A stretch of 36,289 nucleotides of DNA, from assembly GCA_016781525.1 (NCBI GenBank), contig JADDQE010000237.1, positions 1-36,289 of the forward strand. The letters are read 5' to 3'. A program made the position numbers and the translations under genes. The DNA is from a bacterium (GTDB taxonomy: Bacteria; Chloroflexota; Chloroflexia; Chloroflexales; Kallotenuaceae). The notes under the pieces are model-generated. The model was given only the letters and a program-made list of their open reading frames with translations. It ran no database searches and was not told the DNA's origin. Each line of letters begins with the position of its first letter. The first letter of the stretch is position 1. Below are positions 7,613 to 16,092 of this stretch, piece by piece.

Positions 7613-8767
7613 ATGCTCGCACTCTCATTATCAGGCCGCGTTGTCGTCGCGACTGATTTACGTCCCCTCCATAACGTAACGGTGCGGCTGGAAGGTCCGG
7701 CGTCAATTCTGTCCCGGGTTCCAGGATCACAGACGATAACCATTCCCCGTTCCTTCACTTGGAGCCGTCAGCTGACAGGCTTTGGTGGATCACGCTGGGA
7801 TTGCTGGACACAGGAAGTGCAAAACAAAGTACCAGGCATTACGTGGGAGCAGTTCCGAGATGGCGTGCTGCTCCGTAATCCACAGCTCAATGCCGACGGA
7901 CGCCTGTTTCGCCCCTACAAAGCATATCTGGTGCCTGAGCCTAATATAGTGCCCCAAGCCTATCTCGAGACGCGCACCGATGCCGCTGGAGCGTACAGCT
8001 TTGCCCGGCCGGAGCAGCCCACGACCTATGAGCTCCAGGTCCAGCTCGAGGGTTACGCGCACTTTGCTCAGCCGCTCGTCGTCAATGCCTCAGTTACACA
8101 GCCAATCATGCTCGTACCCCAGACAAACGCCGGCACATTGCCGAGCAGCGGAGTTCGGTCGGCCCGGGTCGACTATGGGACGCTTCCATCCAAAGTCCGC
8201 CGCTTGATTGACCAAGCCCTATCGATGCTGGGCGACGACGGCCAAGTGTTCGACGCACTGCCGCCGGATTTGCGCAAGCTTTGCTTCGGCTCGAGGTTTC
8301 TAGCGAACCCGAACCACCCGCGCTACAAAGATTTTGCTTGCGCGGATGTGGTCAGTATTGCGCTAACGGCCGCAGGCTGCGACTTGCGGTGGGGTAGTCA
8401 AGCCAATCCGCATATGGCCGATTTCTACCACCCCGACCGCGGCAACTCACGCCTGATCGAAATACACAGTCAGTCTGACTGGCAGCCGGGCGACGTGCTG
8501 GTCTACGGCAGCGGCGCGCCGTCGTCGCGGGCACGGCATGTCAACCTGTACGTTGGGCCGTTCAGCGGGATTGATCGCAGCGGCAAGCGCTACGGCCTGA
8601 GTGATGGCGTCGATGTCGTCGAAGGCAGCCTGGACTTCTGGTCCAACGGGCGCCAGCTGGGTACCGGCATTATTGGCTGTAACCTCCAGCGCTGTCTACA
8701 GGCCAAGCGCGGAGCCTACACCTGGGTCCGGCATGTACGGCTGCGTGAGCTGGCTGGCCATCCATAG
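7613..8767 (+). CDS. NlpC/P60-like Cys/His protein with Cna/CarbD-like N-terminus
   Basis: 384 aa from ATG 7613, preceded by AAAGGA. Three parts: residues about 1-165 hold a carboxypeptidase-regulatory-like beta domain (LSGRVVVATD, then TDAAGAYSFARPE and LQVQLEGYAHF), interrupted by a LysM-reminiscent patch (residues 78-110: ITWEQFRDGVLLRNPQLNAD, then GRLFRPYKAYLVP). Residues about 190-384 carry a possible cysteine-peptidase core: Cys243 in DFACADVVSIAL, WQPGDVLVYGSG at 290-301 and His309 in ARHVNLYVG. This order is that of NlpC/P60, CHAP or DUF1287-like amidases acting on peptidoglycan. No signal peptide or TM is seen, so export is unexplained. The third catalytic residue is unassigned. It lies between intI and the convergent helicase gene. 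Confidence 0.65.
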   Translation: MLALSLSGRVVVATDLRPLHNVTVRLEGPASILSRVPGSQTITIPRSFTWSRQLTGFGGSRWDCWTQEVQNKVPGITWEQFRDGVLLRNPQLNADGRLFRPYKAYLVPEPNIVPQAYLETRTDAAGAYSFARPEQPTTYELQVQLEGYAHFAQPLVVNASVTQPIMLVPQTNAGTLPSSGVRSARVDYGTLPSKVRRLIDQALSMLGDDGQVFDALPPDLRKLCFGSRFLANPNHPRYKDFACADVVSIALTAAGCDLRWGSQANPHMADFYHPDRGNSRLIEIHSQSDWQPGDVLVYGSGAPSSRARHVNLYVGPFSGIDRSGKRYGLSDGVDVVEGSLDFWSNGRQLGTGIIGCNLQRCLQAKRGAYTWVRHVRLRELAGHP

Positions 8768-8929
8768 CGACGCAGCCGAGCGACACATGTGGTAGGCAGC
8801 TGAAGCTATACGCTCGTGGCACAATGGACAACCGGCGGCCGAGGGACAATTGTGCGCCCTGAGTGCAACAACAGCCCCCCGGCTCCCTTTCAAACCCGAA
8901 TAATCGTGAGCCCTGAGCAGTGCCGGGCG

Positions 8930-11497
8930 TTATCCCTTCACCGGTTCCAGCCGCGCAAAGCCTGCCAGCAGCCGCTTGACACCCTGGCCGACAAACGCCA
9001 CGGTCACCTCTTCGTCGTCGCCCTGCACCTTGGACGAGACGACAATGCCTTCGCCGAACTGGGCGTGACGCACCTTCTGCCCCGGAGAAAATTTGGACTC
9101 GGCAATCGGCTTCAGCGGCGTCGTGTTCTTTTTCGCGGGGCTACCCCAGCTTGTGGCGGCCCGCGTTTTCTGGCCCGCGGTAGCTGGCCGCGCACCGAAC
9201 GACGAGCGACCTGTAAACATCGAGCTCTGTCCAAACGCCGACGCTTCGCGCTCGCGCTGCTCCTTGCGCCTCAGCATCTCGGGTGGAATATCGGCAAGAA
9301 AGCGTGATGGGGTGGCGATATTTTCGCGGCCGTAGAGCCGCCGCTTGAAGGCATAGTACAAAAACAGCCGGCGTTCGGCGCGCGTCGCCGCGACGTACAA
9401 CAGTCGTCGCTCTTCCTCGAGCTGCTCCGGATCTTCCAGCGAGCGTGAGTGCGGCAGCAAACCTTCCTCAAGCCCCACGATAAAGACGTTGGGATACTCC
9501 AAGCCCTTAGCCTGATGCATCGTAATTAACGTCACCGAATTTTGCTCGCTGGCCAGGTCGTCGGTGGCGGCAACCAGCGCGACTTCCTCCAGGAACGTCG
9601 CCAGCTGGGCCTCGCGTACAAGGTTGCTGTACTGATTGGCAACCGTACGTAATTCCAGCACGTTTTCCCAGCGGTTCTCGCCCTCCTCATCGCCGTGCTC
9701 ACGCTGGAGCGCGTCATGGAAGCGCGTGCGCTCCAGCACAAAGTCGAGCAGCTCGACCAGCCCACGGTCTTCCTTGGCCTTAATGAGCTCGTCGGTGAGG
9801 TGCAAAAATCCGGTCAGCGCGGTACGAGCGCGTGCATTGAATGGCGGCTTGACCTCGGCGCTCTCGTCGCCCAGCAGCTGAAGCGCCGTGTAGATCGGCA
9901 CGCCGAGATCATTGGCGGCCCACTCGGCCAGCGCGCCAATGGTCTGACGACCGATCCCCGGCGTTGCCTCGAGGATCCGCTCCAGGCTGACGCTGTCAAA
10001 GGGATTAGCGATCAGCCGCAGGTACGCCAGCACATCCTTGATCTCTTTGCGCTCGTAGAAGCGTACGCCGCCGACAAGCCGGTAGCGAATACCACGCGTC
10101 AGAAAAGCTTCTTCCAGGGCACGCGATTGCGCGTTGGTACGATACAGAACTGCGCAATCTTTGTAGTCGGTATCACCTTTGCCCCGCAGCCGCTCGATCT
10201 CGTCGCACACAAGCCGCGCTTCCTCGTCCTCGTTGTACGCTTCGCGCAGCGTCACCTCGACGCCCTTGTCGTTATGGGTCCACAGACGCTTGATGTGCTT
10301 CCGGCTGCCGCTCGCGTTGATGAGCGAGCTCGCAACGTCCAAAATCGCCTGCGTCGAGCGGTAGTTCTGCTCGAGCAGGATTAGCTTGGCGTCGGGAAAG
10401 TCGTCTTCGAATTGCAGGACATAGCGCATGTTAGCCCCGCGAAACGCGTAGACGCTCTGGTCCTCATCCCCGACCGCGAAGAGATTGCGGTAGTGCCCTG
10501 AGATTTGCTTAGCGAATGCGTACTGTGCCGTGTTGACGTCCTGGTACTCGTCGATCAGCACATGGACGAAGCGCTTCTGGTAAGCCGCGAGCACGTGTGG
10601 CTTGGCGTCAAACAAGCGCACCGTAAGCCCGAGGAGGTCGTCGAAGTCCACTGCGTTGCTCGCCTGGAGTCGCTTTTGGTAGGCCTCATAGCAGCGAGCC
10701 ACAATCTCGTCCCAGTAGGAGCGGCCGAGCGCGGCGAACTCGACCGGGCCCACCAGCTCGTTCTTGGCGCGCGAGATGGCCGAGTGGATCGCACGCGGCG
10801 GATACTGTTTCTCGTCGAGGTTCAGCTCTTTGATCACCTGCCGCATGAGCCGCGTCTGATCGTCGTCGTCATAGACCGTAAAGTCAGGCCGGTACGTAAT
10901 AATCCCACGCCGGATCGCCTCCTCGCGCACGCTCTGCGGCAGCCACTGCTTCGGGTCCAGCTGCACGCTGACGTTCGGGTGGCGGCCTATGCCGGCCAGA
11001 AGCTGCTCCAGTGCCTCACTCTCGCGGTAGGCGACGCCGCGTCGGCTCCGCCCCGCGGCGTCGTCTTCGCGGCGCGCATCAAAGACTAGGACACTCGAGC
11101 GATCACCTAAGCGAGCCAGAGCGTCGTGTGTGGCGGCATCATCGCTGAGAAACTCGATGATTACCTTGTTCCAGCCAAGCTTCTCTATGTCATGGCGCAG
11201 AAAGCGAATACAAACCGAGTGAAACGTACCGACCACGAGACGTTTGGTCAGCTCTTCGCCGATCAGACCGTTAAGGCGCTCCTTCATCTCCTTGGCCGCT
11301 TTGTTCGTAAACGTCACAGCCAGAATCGCCTGCGGGTCGATGCCGACGTTGGCGATCAGATAGGCAATGCGGTGCGTCAATACTCGTGTCTTGCCCGATC
11401 CGGGTCCCGCCAGCACCAGAACCGGCCCGCCGAGGGCTTGCACCGCCCGCTGTTGCGGCTCGTTAAGCTTATCTAGAATATGGGACGCGCCAATCAT
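8930..11497 (-). CDS. pcrA: UvrD/PcrA-type superfamily 1 DNA helicase
   Basis: 855-aa 3'-5' DNA helicase for repair and replication-fork processing. Seen: Walker A LAGPGSGKTRVL (about 29-40), motif Ia FTNKAAKEM, Walker B LIDEYQD (about 314-320), motif III GDEDQSVYAFRGA, motif IV QNYRSTQAIL, motif V LITMHQAKGLEYPNVFI, motif VI RRLLYVAATRAERRL, and a C-terminal Tudor-like PcrA domain (FSPGQKVRHAQFGEGIVV) that binds RNA polymerase in relatives. It is 100 or so residues longer than usual because of an insert at about residues 111-202, between FLRHDIEKLGWN and DFTVYDDDDQT. The start ATG 11497 has GAGGA 8 nt upstream. No neighbour shares its transcript. Confidence 0.95.
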   Translation of the reverse strand: MIGASHILDKLNEPQQRAVQALGGPVLVLAGPGSGKTRVLTHRIAYLIANVGIDPQAILAVTFTNKAAKEMKERLNGLIGEELTKRLVVGTFHSVCIRFLRHDIEKLGWNKVIIEFLSDDAATHDALARLGDRSSVLVFDARREDDAAGRSRRGVAYRESEALEQLLAGIGRHPNVSVQLDPKQWLPQSVREEAIRRGIITYRPDFTVYDDDDQTRLMRQVIKELNLDEKQYPPRAIHSAISRAKNELVGPVEFAALGRSYWDEIVARCYEAYQKRLQASNAVDFDDLLGLTVRLFDAKPHVLAAYQKRFVHVLIDEYQDVNTAQYAFAKQISGHYRNLFAVGDEDQSVYAFRGANMRYVLQFEDDFPDAKLILLEQNYRSTQAILDVASSLINASGSRKHIKRLWTHNDKGVEVTLREAYNEDEEARLVCDEIERLRGKGDTDYKDCAVLYRTNAQSRALEEAFLTRGIRYRLVGGVRFYERKEIKDVLAYLRLIANPFDSVSLERILEATPGIGRQTIGALAEWAANDLGVPIYTALQLLGDESAEVKPPFNARARTALTGFLHLTDELIKAKEDRGLVELLDFVLERTRFHDALQREHGDEEGENRWENVLELRTVANQYSNLVREAQLATFLEEVALVAATDDLASEQNSVTLITMHQAKGLEYPNVFIVGLEEGLLPHSRSLEDPEQLEEERRLLYVAATRAERRLFLYYAFKRRLYGRENIATPSRFLADIPPEMLRRKEQREREASAFGQSSMFTGRSSFGARPATAGQKTRAATSWGSPAKKNTTPLKPIAESKFSPGQKVRHAQFGEGIVVSSKVQGDDEEVTVAFVGQGVKRLLAGFARLEPVKG

Positions 11498-11524
11498 TTA
11501 TTCCTCACTAGAGCAGATGTGCGT

Positions 11525-11533
11525 AGTTTAGCA
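11525..11533 (-). promoter_or_regulatory. Extended -10 promoter of the helicase gene
   Basis: The minus strand reads TGCTAAACT. The predicted start at about 11518 would give a leader of about 21 nt containing the GAGGA ribosome-binding site. No clear -35 box. Confidence 0.45.
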
Positions 11534-11586
11534 GAACAAAGAAGCGAGAACAAAGACCAAAGAGGAAATCTAAAGACCTGAGCCTT

Positions 11587-11710
11587 GCTCATCCCTCATC
11601 CCTCGTCCTTCATCCCTCGTCCCTCGTCCCTCGTCCCTCGTCCCTCGTCCCTCGTCCCTCATCCCTCGTCCCTCGTCCCTCGCCCCTAACCGCTAGCCCC
11701 TTGTCCCTCA
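11587..11710 (+). repeat. Heptanucleotide repeat array (CCCTCGT type)
   Basis: About 16 near-perfect tandem 7-bp units, mostly TCCCTCG with CTCATCC, CTTCATC and CGCCCCT variants, ending in CCCCTAACCGCTAGCCCC. It lies between the P450 stop (11740) and the helicase promoter (about 11525). The same repeat family recurs at 33450-33612. There are no spacers, so it is not a CRISPR. Confidence 0.9.
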
Positions 11711-11739
11711 CGCGCTCGCCCTGCTCTCTGTTCTCTGTT

Positions 11740-13077
11740 CTACTTTACGTCAACCCGCACCACCAGCCCATCCTTGGGCATTTTCGTCGGTACCGCAACG
11801 GGTTTAAAGCTCTGGCCGGGCCTCAGCTCGAAGCGGAAGTGACGCAGCAGATGCGAGACGACGATGCGCATCTGCATCTGCGCAAACGCTAGGCCAACGC
11901 AAACTCGCGGGCCGCCGCCGAAGCCGATCAGGCTAAACGGTTTGCGACCCTCCTCCCGCGGTGCTCGAAAACGGTGCGGGTCGAAGCGCCCGGGCGCCTG
12001 CCACAGCTCCGGCATATGGTGCGTAAAAACGCTCGAGTACATCACCGTCCAACCCGCCGGAACTCGATACCCACCGTACTCAAAGGGCGTAACTACGCCG
12101 CGAAAGCCGCCGGGTGCCGGTGGGTGTAACCGCTCGACCTCGCGTATCACTGCATCCAGGAGCGGCATGCGTTTGAGCTGCACCAGCGTCAGGACGCCAC
12201 TGCCAACCACGCGCGCTTGTTCGTCCACAAGCTGATCGTAGATAGCTCGATCATGCAGCAGCTCGTAGAAGACCCAGGTGAGCAGCGATGTGACCGTGTC
12301 ATGTCCGGCCCAGAGCAGGACGAGCAGCTCGTCGACCAGCTCCATGTCGGTAAAGCCGATACCCTGCTCGTCGCGTGCCGCAAGCAGCAGCCCCAAGATA
12401 TCCATTTGCTGACCGTCGGCTCCTCTCCTGCGCTCGGCGATGATGCGCAGAATCGCCGCCCGCAGTCGCACCCCCGCTTGCCAGGCCTTGCCGTAGGGCG
12501 TCCACGGCACCTTCCAGGCGGGTGGAGCAAAGAGGCCGCGGGTAAACTCATGGAAGTACTTGCGGATCCTCTCCGCGTCGGTCTCCGCCTGCGCGCCCAA
12601 CATTAGGCGTGCCGCGATGTCAAAGCTCAGATGCTTGAAGCCTTCGAAAAGTTTGAGCTGGCCGTGCCGAGACCACTTCTCGGTATGCTGCACCGCAATG
12701 TCGTGCATGACCGCGAAGTAGTGGCTGAGCATCTCGCCGTGCAGCACCGGCTGAATCATGCGCCGGTGGCGGCGGTGCTCTGCGCCGTCGATCAGTGAGA
12801 GACCATCGCCGATCAACGACGTAATTGGTTTGCCCCACCCGGCACGTGATGAGAACAGATGCATATGCGTACCGAGCACGAAGCGATTGGCCTCGGGCCC
12901 CAGTAGAACAGCGCAAGGCCGCCCCAAAAGATGGGTGCGCCAGACTGGACCATACCGCTCGAAGCGTTCCTGGGCGAATAGGAGTGGATCGCGCACCCAC
13001 GGGACGGTCTCCCCAATCAACGGAAGGCCACTGGTTCCTGGTGGCAGTGGGAGCGATTCAGATAATGAAGCGGCCAT
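11740..13077 (-). CDS. Cytochrome P450
   Basis: 445-aa haem-thiolate monooxygenase. Seen: N-terminal Pro-rich PLPPGTSGLPLIGE without a membrane anchor (soluble), I-helix LLWAGHDTVTS (AGxDT oxygen-activation motif), K-helix VIREVERLHPP (ExxR), a PERF-like RFDPHRF, and haem loop FGGGPRVCVG about 50 residues from the C-terminus, with the Cys thiolate. The opening and overall layout resemble the CYP120/CYP26-like group, known to act on retinoids or other lipids; the substrate here is unknown. I chose ATG 13077 (MAASLS) because AAGGAG lies upstream; ATG 13107 is the alternative, with a CATAAT -10-like box only a few nt before it. Redox partners are not in the window. Confidence 0.93.
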   Translation of the reverse strand: MAASLSESLPLPPGTSGLPLIGETVPWVRDPLLFAQERFERYGPVWRTHLLGRPCAVLLGPEANRFVLGTHMHLFSSRAGWGKPITSLIGDGLSLIDGAEHRRHRRMIQPVLHGEMLSHYFAVMHDIAVQHTEKWSRHGQLKLFEGFKHLSFDIAARLMLGAQAETDAERIRKYFHEFTRGLFAPPAWKVPWTPYGKAWQAGVRLRAAILRIIAERRRGADGQQMDILGLLLAARDEQGIGFTDMELVDELLVLLWAGHDTVTSLLTWVFYELLHDRAIYDQLVDEQARVVGSGVLTLVQLKRMPLLDAVIREVERLHPPAPGGFRGVVTPFEYGGYRVPAGWTVMYSSVFTHHMPELWQAPGRFDPHRFRAPREEGRKPFSLIGFGGGPRVCVGLAFAQMQMRIVVSHLLRHFRFELRPGQSFKPVAVPTKMPKDGLVVRVDVK

Positions 13078-13153
13078 GTTGCAAACGACTCCTTCCGCTG
13101 GGCCCATACGTATTATGCACCAGTCAAGGGCCGAACGCAGACTCGGCTAAAGC

Positions 13154-13597
13154 TCAAGAGCTTGAGATTGCCTGGGCGATTGTGGGCGTCAGCTCGACAA
13201 GAAGATCGTGCAGTGGCTCGATGGCCAAGCCGAGGAGTGCCCAGAGCGGAGCATAGTCAAAGCGGATCAGGCCGTGGAGCTGCCAGCGAGTCCGTTCCCC
13301 GTAATCCCATGGGCACGCGCCGGTGAGCCGCCGCAGAAGCCACCCGCTCGCGTACTCCACGGCCAAGAAGCCCACCCCGTAACAGAGCGCACGGGCGGGC
13401 CACACCCAGCCTCGAATTGCGTCGTGGAGCGGCTCGAACAGCGGCGCGAGCAGCCCATAGATCGGAAACATCCACAGGTAGGTTGTGCCCGCCAAGCGCC
13501 AGCCCCGCTGCGATCCGTCGAGCGTGCTGCGTAGTGCGGTCCACACGATCTCGACGCACCAGCCGAACAAGCCGTAGATGACAAACCGCACCAGCAT
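13154..13597 (-). CDS. Small four-TM membrane protein, ABC_trans_CmpB-like
   Basis: 147 aa, strongly hydrophobic, about four membrane segments (FVIYGLFGWCVEIVW, YLWMFPIYGLLAPLF, ALCYGVGFLAVEYASGWLL, APLWALLGLAIEPLHDLL). The pattern GWCVEIVW, then MFPIYGL, EY-SGWLLR, CPWDYG and IRFDYAPLW matches the putative ABC-transporter type IV family (PF06541), whose function is not established. ATG 13597 has GGAG at a good distance. The gene lies between GT4 and P450 on the same strand, with a gap of about 130 nt before it and 76 nt after it. Confidence 0.7.
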   Translation of the reverse strand: MLVRFVIYGLFGWCVEIVWTALRSTLDGSQRGWRLAGTTYLWMFPIYGLLAPLFEPLHDAIRGWVWPARALCYGVGFLAVEYASGWLLRRLTGACPWDYGERTRWQLHGLIRFDYAPLWALLGLAIEPLHDLLVELTPTIAQAISSS

Positions 13598-13730
13598 ACT
13601 CGCTCCACCAGAGCTGCGACTGGCTAACCCATGGCTGGCCGCCTACGCCCGGTCGCGCGTACGCAGATTACCAGCATGTCGTCCTTCGGCGGGCGCGCCC
13701 CGGCCCATCCCTACCAATCCGCGCCCCAGC

Positions 13731-14777
13731 TCAGATTCGTGAAAGTAATTGCTCGTACACGCTGATCAGGCCGCTTGCGAGCTGTGCATACCCAAAGTTC
13801 GTCGTGACCTTGTCGCGACCGTGCAAGCCCATCTCCCGTCGCAGCTCCGCGTCTTGCCCGAGACGACGCACCTTGTCGGCGTAGTCGTCGACGTCATCGA
13901 TGCGGCACAAAAAGCCGGAGCGACCATCGTCGACGACCTCCGGCAGCGCCGATGCGTTGGTCGTCACGACGGGGCGGCCGCACGCGCCTGCCTCGGCCGC
14001 CACAATGCCGAAGCCTTCTACACGCGCCGGGAAGAGCAGAATGTCGCAGCTCTGGTAGGCCGCTACAAGGCCATCACGATCGGGGGTGCCAATCGGGATC
14101 ATTCGCGGATGCGCCTCGGTCGCCTGGACCGATTGGAACGAGGAAGTGAAATACAGCACATAGTCGTCTGGCAGCCGATCCATGATTGCCGGCAGTAAGT
14201 CGAAGCCTTTGCGCCGCGTTCGGTTGCCGACGAAGAGCAAGCGGATGCGGCCGTCCGATGGCGGAAGTCCATGATCGGTACGCCGGAGATCATCCGACGG
14301 AACGAAGACGTCGGTGTCGATGCCATCGTACACCACCACGGTGTCCCGGTTGTTATAGGTGAGCGCTACCTGCTGCTGGGTGTACTTGCTGACGCAGACG
14401 ACGCCATCCGCCCGCCGCACGGAAAGGCCATCGTAGACATACTCGACAAGCCGGTAGAAAAGCCGCTGCTGCCACGACGAGTATGGTTGAAGGAGCGGGT
14501 CCGTGGTGAGATGGTGCACGGTTGTCACCAGCGGGACATCGTGACGCTTGAGCGCCCACGCAACGCGGGAGCGTCCCTGGACGATATCGAAGCCGCGCCA
14601 CCATTGCCGGCCAAGCCCGAGCGGGGCGAGAAAAGGCAGGAAGTTATGGAGGTAGGGCAGTCGCCGGAGTGTAGGCTCGTGGCCGGCGCGCCGTACGGAC
14701 CGTGTGATGTTATTGATGCCGATGTCGACGCCACCCTTGCCAATCGGCGCGATATAGAGCGGACGTAGTTGCCGCAT
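13731..14777 (-). CDS. GT4-family glycosyltransferase
   Basis: 348-aa GT-B glycosyltransferase. The N-terminal acceptor domain begins LRPLYIAPIGKGGVDIGINN; the donor domain begins near IRLLFVGNRTRRKGFDLL. The retaining-GT4 signature VEGFGIVAAEAGACGRPVVTT (about residues 254-274) holds the ExxxxxxxE donor-binding glutamates. Role: sugar transfer from a nucleotide-sugar to a glycan or lipid, substrate unknown; cytosolic. It follows the zinc-ribbon methyltransferase by 77 nt on the same strand, so the two probably form a glycan- or polysaccharide-modifying pair. Confidence 0.9.
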   Translation of the reverse strand: MRQLRPLYIAPIGKGGVDIGINNITRSVRRAGHEPTLRRLPYLHNFLPFLAPLGLGRQWWRGFDIVQGRSRVAWALKRHDVPLVTTVHHLTTDPLLQPYSSWQQRLFYRLVEYVYDGLSVRRADGVVCVSKYTQQQVALTYNNRDTVVVYDGIDTDVFVPSDDLRRTDHGLPPSDGRIRLLFVGNRTRRKGFDLLPAIMDRLPDDYVLYFTSSFQSVQATEAHPRMIPIGTPDRDGLVAAYQSCDILLFPARVEGFGIVAAEAGACGRPVVTTNASALPEVVDDGRSGFLCRIDDVDDYADKVRRLGQDAELRREMGLHGRDKVTTNFGYAQLASGLISVYEQLLSRI

Positions 14778-14854
14778 GGTCGCTCATTCCCCGAGCCATG
14801 CAAGAACGCGCAGAGTGGAGACTAGCTCTGCGCGTCGCTGCACGAACCCACGAG

Positions 14855-15928
14855 TTATATCTTCTCGGCTAGCACAAAGTACGGCCCAGTCCGGAGCTTG
14901 CCGAAAAGCCGCACGTCAAGCTCCATCAGCAGCGTAATCAAAAATAGCGCCCAGTAGACCGGACTGCGCGGCGTCAGCTGGTGGCGAATCCGGCGTCGCG
15001 CCACGATCTCGCGCTGTGTGCCTTCGGTGGCTCGCACACCACCTCCATCTTGGGCAGGCTCCGCCTGTTTTGGTCCACGTCCACGCGCGATCAGCGCCTC
15101 GCCAAGCTTCATCAACACGTGCTCGACAAAGCTCGTAATGACGGTGTTCCAAAAACGGACCTCGACCACGCGCATTCCAGCGCGCTCAAGCGCTGCCACG
15201 ACGTCGTCAAAGGTCTGTAGCGCCTTGACGTGATCGGATTTGCGCCGCGCCTCGCGTTCAAAATCATACACGCCGCGCCGCACAAACCACTGGCCGAGCC
15301 GTCGTGAAGCATTGATCAGCGGCTGAAGCAGGGACATTTCCTTGGTATTGGAGAAGGCCGCAAAACGCCCGCCAGACCGCAAAACCCGCGCTGTCTCGGC
15401 CAAGTAGCCATCAATTACGTCAAGCGGAAAATGCTCCAGCACGTCAATCGAGAGCGCCTTGTCGAAGCTGCCGTCTGCGAACGGCAGCTGCCGCGAGTCC
15501 GCTTGGGCCAGCGCAATGGTCTTGATCGCATCGTCGGCATAGAGCGTTGCCGGATCCGAGCCGACCATCAACGCAACCGCGTCGGCATTCCAAACGGCGA
15601 AGCGGCCGTTGCCACAGCCGTTGTCAAAAACGCGATCGTGTGGAGTGAGCCGCAGCATACGTCGCAGCACCCGCTGTCGGACACCCGCTGCTAGCAGCGG
15701 CGGCGCAAGGTCCCGATAGTCGAGCTCCTCGGCCATATGCTCTTCTTCCGTAACGTATTTCGACACGTAGTCGAACGCCGTATCGCGCGGCATCAAATCG
15801 ATATAGCCGTCGCACTTCGGATACTCGTTACGGCAGGTGGCGCAGTGCACTGCGGCATTTGTGACATACAAATGCCGGCTGCGACAGGTTGGACACTGCA
15901 GCAGCCGGTAAAGCTCTCGGGGAATCAT
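14855..15928 (-). CDS. SAM methyltransferase with N-terminal zinc ribbon
   Basis: 357 aa. The N-terminus is a Trm112-like zinc ribbon (Cys12, Cys15, Cys29, Cys32: CPTC...CATC). A class I methyltransferase core follows: motif I VFDNGCGNGRFAV, AQADSRQLPFADGSFDKAL and VLEHFP, typical of Methyltransf_11. The C-terminal 100 residues include a possible membrane-binding segment (YWALFLITLLMELDV). Such proteins are common in cell-surface glycan clusters, which fits the glycosyltransferase downstream. ATG 15928 has AGGAT upstream and a TACAAT -10 at 15945-15950. Confidence 0.87.
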   Translation of the reverse strand: MIPRELYRLLQCPTCRSRHLYVTNAAVHCATCRNEYPKCDGYIDLMPRDTAFDYVSKYVTEEEHMAEELDYRDLAPPLLAAGVRQRVLRRMLRLTPHDRVFDNGCGNGRFAVWNADAVALMVGSDPATLYADDAIKTIALAQADSRQLPFADGSFDKALSIDVLEHFPLDVIDGYLAETARVLRSGGRFAAFSNTKEMSLLQPLINASRRLGQWFVRRGVYDFEREARRKSDHVKALQTFDDVVAALERAGMRVVEVRFWNTVITSFVEHVLMKLGEALIARGRGPKQAEPAQDGGGVRATEGTQREIVARRRIRHQLTPRSPVYWALFLITLLMELDVRLFGKLRTGPYFVLAEKI

Positions 15929-15944
15929 TGTCTATCCTACACAT

Positions 15945-15950
15945 ATTGTA
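15945..15950 (-). promoter_or_regulatory. -10 box for methyltransferase-GT4 transcript
   Basis: The minus strand reads CGCTACAAT; the TACAAT hexamer ends 16 nt before the ATG. It is close to the TGCTACAAT form seen elsewhere but with CGC in place of TGC. No -35 is obvious. Confidence 0.35.
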
Positions 15951-16092
15951 GCGAGGGGCGGACATGGCCCCCCACCCTCCACACGGCCCGCGGGCACGGC
16001 GAACCAGGGGCAATTCTACCACAAATCTGACAACGCGATCACAGCGGTGAACAAGGATTCTTACAGCTAGGTGATAGCGAGCTAAAATTCGG

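Noticed and set aside
10505-11089. 194-codon plus-strand ORF
   Set aside because: Antisense to conserved PcrA motifs.
11587-11710. CRISPR array
   Set aside because: Units are 7 bp with no unique spacers and no cas genes nearby.
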